From: Oreohelix idahoensis
Lineage: Eukaryota; Mollusca; Gastropoda; Stylommatophora; Oreohelicidae
Reading direction: 5' to 3'
DNA: 64,000 bases
Assembly: GCA_024509875.1 (NCBI GenBank)
Contig: JAMPIV010010592.1
Location: 1 to 64,000 of the forward strand
In this document: piece after piece, positions 57,129 to 64,000 of the stretch
Layout: the number at the start of each line of letters is the position of its first letter
Position numbering within the stretch: position 1 is the stretch's first letter
The notes under the pieces: model-generated
What the model was told of the DNA's origin: nothing
Database searches by the model: none
Seen by the model: only the letters and a program-made list of their open reading frames with translations
Position numbers and translations under genes: made by a program

Positions 57129-58151
57129 TGTCATATTTTTATTAATGGAGTTAAGTGTTAAAGACTTGTATGTACAGGTCGGATTTTTTTCACGCTAGTA
57201 AACACGCTCTGTGTGTTGAGAGATTTTTCTTAGTCGGGGGGCTGTATGCTCAGTAATTTTTGAACACAGCTCTACTGACTAGCTGTTAGTTTTTTTTTTT
57301 TAAATATGATAAGGAATCTGGTCGAAGGTTCTTGAAATAGTTTGAGGGGGAAAGGCGGATGAATTCTGCTCACATCTCAAGCTGCGAGTTTGCGTTTGAA
57401 TGAATTTGGCACTGAGCTGTTTTAAGCAGCTGATTTTTCGTGACAGTACTTGGCTGGTAGAGCTTGGAAATGGCCGTTTTACCATTTCTCTAGTGTGTTC
57501 CAGTATATATTTCTTTTGTGAAAAGTTGAGTTTAAGATATTTTGAAGATATGTTCAGGCCATGGATTATACCGGCCATTATGATTATCATGATTGATATT
57601 TCCTCTGATGGATATTGTTCCTATGGATGTAATAGCACGGAGAGTTGCTGATGTTATAAGAATTATGATGTTGTTCCCTTTGATGGATTTAAGATGTTGG
57701 AAAGTTTGTTCCTGAGGGATATTTATTGTAACAAGTGTACTGTGCTGAGGCCTGCGGTTTATGCAACCAATGTAATGGATATTTGATACTATGTTCTGCA
57801 TCCACTGTTTCCATGGATATTTTTTGCTTACCTGGTGTGTCATGATTTGCCGTGAACTGTAACCTGTGAAATGTGCTGTCCCAACGTCAATGTTGCAGTG
57901 TTAATAAACTGTATAACGTTGCCAGGTCTTACAACATTTCCTGACTTCTACGTTACTGTGGTGTGAGTGACTTATCATAGACACACTTAAAGAACCTATA
58001 CACGTTTGCGTATGTTAGATTTCCATAGTCACACACCTGTCGGCCATCCGTAAGCCCGACTTATGCTGATCGCCATTTATCAGCGAAAATAATAATAACA
58101 TTTATCTTCTTGATGACCCCACCAGTATCTTCCATCAAATAATCTTTAACA
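57129..58151 (+). repeat. 3' LTR
   Basis: Starts TGTCATATTTTTATT and ends TCTTTAACA. Direct repeat of 50698-51725. Confidence 0.88.
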
Positions 58152-58800
58152 CTCATATTAGTGATCATAAACAGTCACGACATGACGGCTCGCGAATTCG
58201 TGGGTTAACGACTGTTCACAGCGATAGTGTATCTTTTTTGACGACGTTGGTAGAACAAAGGGACAGACAGTGGGATTTTCGCTTTTGAGCGAACTAGAGA
58301 CGTTCTGCACTCTGGAGGTGTGCGTGTGTGGCTCATGCCATTCTATTCATGTATGTGAAATAATTATTGATAATGTTCCGATAACATTTTATCTAAGAGT
58401 GGTGTTTCAGGTGTGTTGTGCAGTTTGTAGTATCGTGGGCATTGCCTAGTTTCACAGAACACTTCCTAACATTCCATCAAGTCAAGAGAAGCCATCACCG
58501 AACAACAAGAAACCCTACAGACCACTCACTAACACAACACGGGAAGATTCAAACCACCTTCTCAACATTCAAACTTAGTAAAGAACCCCGCGACACTAGT
58601 GGCGATACTCTATCCCATTAATCATTGTTCGCAACAACAAGTGACTTCTCTTTCTTGTGCCATGTCCAAGCAGAGCCAGTGCCCATCCTTTACCCCACCA
58701 AGATAACTGCTTTTGCATTTTTTCTCACAAAATATTTAAACCTTTACACCACAGTTCGGCAACCCTGGTGCCTTTGGGATTACTTTAGAACTACTGAGCT
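58152..58800. other. spacer, nothing recognised
   Basis: Between the LTR element and the (TA)n cluster. No domain, no terminal repeat. Confidence 0.45.
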
Positions 58801-58805
58801 GTCTG

Positions 58806-58917
<112 letters not shown>

Positions 58918-60131
58918 CACATTAAAAACGCACCACCTGTATAATCCAGGAACAGAGTGTGAAATGTAAATATAAGTGTGTACAAGTTTACATATTTGGA
59001 ATCTTTATTCATTTTCTTATGAATCCATGCTGGTCATTAATTTGTACATTTGATTGTTATGAAATTCATTGCATTCTGCGCAGGCAAGGGAGAAAACCAA
59101 AAATACAAAAAAAATGCACGTGCGTTATCCTGCTGGAGAAGCTGCAAGTCTGGATAAATTGTGAACGCAGGAGCAACCAGTGCATCCAGAACCTCATCTC
59201 GATATGTCACAGCATTAACATTTCCACGGAAGACGTGAAGAGGCAAGCGATGGTGAAAACTGAATCCTCCCCAAATGTGAATACTGCCACCTCGAAATCG
59301 GTTGACACAGCAATCTGCAAAGCGCTCTTCACACCGTCACTAAATCCGCATACGTCCATCTGCAAAGGATATGTTGAATCTGTTCTCGTCTGTGAATAGG
59401 ACAGCATTCAACTGCAGTCTAGTCCATCTGATATGTTGCTCTGCCCATTGCAGGCGCTGCTAACGATGTCTGTGAGTCAAGTTTGGCCCAACATAAGGTC
59501 GTCTTGCAGTAAGGCCTGTATCTCTGAGTCGTCGTATGACTGTCATTCGAGAGACTTGCCCATGTCTACCCACTATTGCTCTTGCTGTTTGACTTGCCGG
59601 GAGAGTCAATTCCTTAGGTGACTCAGCACAATATGACGATCTTGCGCAGGGGTAGTAACTCGTGGTTGGCCACTCCGAAGTCTATCCCGGGCACTGCCAG
59701 TGGTTCCGTAACGTTCATTGAGACGTACAATAGTGCTGTGGTGGCAATTCATCCTTCTGGCAATAGCCCGCGAGCTCATTCCGGTCTCCAACATACCAAT
59801 GGCTCGTTGGCGGTCGTTTTCAGATAGTCGTGGCATTTCAAGCACATGTACTGGGTGTTTTGTCTCAACGGCTTTTTTATACCGAGTATACTGCCACAAC
59901 GCGTACACATTTTCAGGGTCATAGCTGTTGAGATTCGTGTTGCACGTGTAACTTTCATCGTTTACATGTAGTCTGTACACACACCCATGGGTTGAATCTT
60001 GCACTTTCCATTCCAGCAGCCATTCGCTCTCTGCCGCATGGCAAACACGGGGAAAATCCATTCCCACACTTTTTTTTGCCAGCTTCTCGGCATCAGTATA
60101 TATAATAGTGGTGCGTTTTTAATGTGCTTCA

Positions 60132-60132
<1 letters not shown>
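58918..60132 (-). mobile_element. Tc1-like transposon, inactive
   Basis: Terminal inverted repeats are CACATTAAAAACGCACCAC at 58918 and the inverse ending 60126, with CTTCAG beyond it on the right only. The left end has lost a few bases. The transposase is on the minus strand. The N-terminus (MPRLSENDRQRAIGMLETGM followed by SSRAIARRMNCHHSTIVRLN, about 59606-59835) is a paired-type helix-turn-helix, with SGQPRVTTPAQDRHI after it. The DDE part, in other frames (59037-59330), reads IHIWGGFSFHHRLPLHVFRG, NVNAVTYRDEVLDALV and LQQDNAR. Several frame changes and stops exist. It inserted at a TA in the (TA)n tract. Confidence 0.92.

Positions 60133-60212
<80 letters not shown>
60133..60212. repeat. 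(TA)n microsatellite between Tc1-like and L-A elements
   Basis: About 40 TA units between the right Tc1 end and the TACTTACTTACTTAG tail of L-A (minus). Confidence 0.97.
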
Positions 60213-63640
<3,428 letters not shown>

Positions 63641-64000
63641 TTGTATATATGACTGTGTGTACGTGTGTGTGTGCGTCCGCGGTAGATGTGTTTTTTAAGC
63701 AGGGTGAGGGCGGGGGTAGGGGAATGATGATGGACCTTACAAAGAAAAGAGTACGTTCCTATCTCAAGCAGTTCATGAATATATTTTAGCAGCCATCTCG
63801 AGAGTTTTCAATGAGAATGCGTAAAGAAGTAGCTTTCATCCCGGGACACCGCGATTTTATATGCCAACGGGAGATGTCTAATCCGAAATTTCCCTAGTAT
63901 AGTCTTTCTTTCCAAAGTCGGTGAAAAATTTACCAAATCACAAACCGCAATATACCTGTAGATTGGGATCGACTATTTGCCGACGCTTGATAAAATAATG
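63641..64000. other. window end, nothing recognised
   Basis: Unique-looking sequence. A GTGT-rich start to about 63675 and no conserved frame. Confidence 0.5.

Larger units (their letters stand above)
50698..58151 (+). mobile_element. LTR retrotransposon, gag-like ORFs only, LINE inside
   Basis: Two direct repeats of about 1.02 kb bound a 5.4-kb interior. A candidate primer-binding site starts TGGTCGCCCGTGATTCGG at 51730, a few bases after the 5' LTR. A purine-rich GGGGGTCGGTGTAG precedes the 3' LTR at 57111. The interior has two coiled-coil gag-like regions but no protease, RT, RNase H or integrase that I can recognise, so it is non-autonomous or deleted. An L-C LINE fragment lies near the 3' end. 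No target duplication at the outer ends. Confidence 0.85.

Noticed and set aside
50693..58156. Target-site duplication for the LTR element
   Set aside because: Flanking 5 bp (TGTTA and CTCAT) do not match; the element may have recombined or its ends are misjudged by a few bases.

Overview
The window is animal nuclear DNA, most likely from an invertebrate and possibly a mollusc. That guess rests on the repeat mix and is not demonstrated. There is no operon structure. Introns with GT/AG borders are visible, (TA)n and other simple repeats are long, and most of the sequence is decayed or nested transposable elements. I recognised no rRNA, tRNA or CRISPR.

One host gene is visible, on the minus strand from about 31493 down to 12250. 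It is a C2H2 zinc-finger gene with four short 5' coding exons (31443-31493, 30012-30080, 29766-29834, 22300-22420) and one large finger exon (12250-14093). The splice phases agree, and the fourth junction joins a codon as G|AT. Each small exon ends in a K-x-E motif, three of them with the full SUMO consensus. The finger exon carries 17 canonical fingers, then a 1-bp deletion. Further fingers lie out of frame beyond it, and a LINE 3' end has split one of them. The introns (about 1.4, 0.2, 7.3 and 8.2 kb) are packed with retroelements.

The rest is mobile DNA. I use working labels for the non-LTR families. L-A is RTE-like with a TAAG tail (363-1815, 2520-3575, 17735-18905, 60213-63380). L-B has a TGA-repeat tail (14346-15780, 21141-21985). 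L-C has a GAT tail (5279-5390, 56115-56817). L-D covers 7690-8935, 19795-20155 and 32738-39165. L-E has a GAA tail (23075-24048 plus 28785-29015, and 47075-47593). L-F is an EN-RT element (32516-42053, 44158-46949, 11561-11721). L-G carries RNase H (3600-5117 plus 9576-9890, and 24049-25085 plus 28385-28784). There is also an R2/HERO-type element with an open 950-codon frame (25512-28364). Other elements are two Penelope-like GIY-YIG copies, a mariner, a Tc1-like element, a hAT, a gag-only LTR element with 1-kb LTRs (50698-58151), a 3.1-kb TGTC...GACA insertion (35735-38837), and a SINE family whose 3' end matches L-E.

Many insertions can be ordered because target-site duplications (TSDs) survive. 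The richest case is 32.4-42.1 kb. There L-F was hit by L-D. L-D was then hit separately by a Penelope-like element, itself hit by a SINE, and by the 3.1-kb element.

The most interesting points are the exon-modular K-x-E zinc-finger gene, the SINE/LINE pair with a shared hairpin tail, the nest with readable TSDs, the roughly 80-bp duplication flanking one LINE, and the open HERO-type frame lying in sense orientation in the gene's intron.
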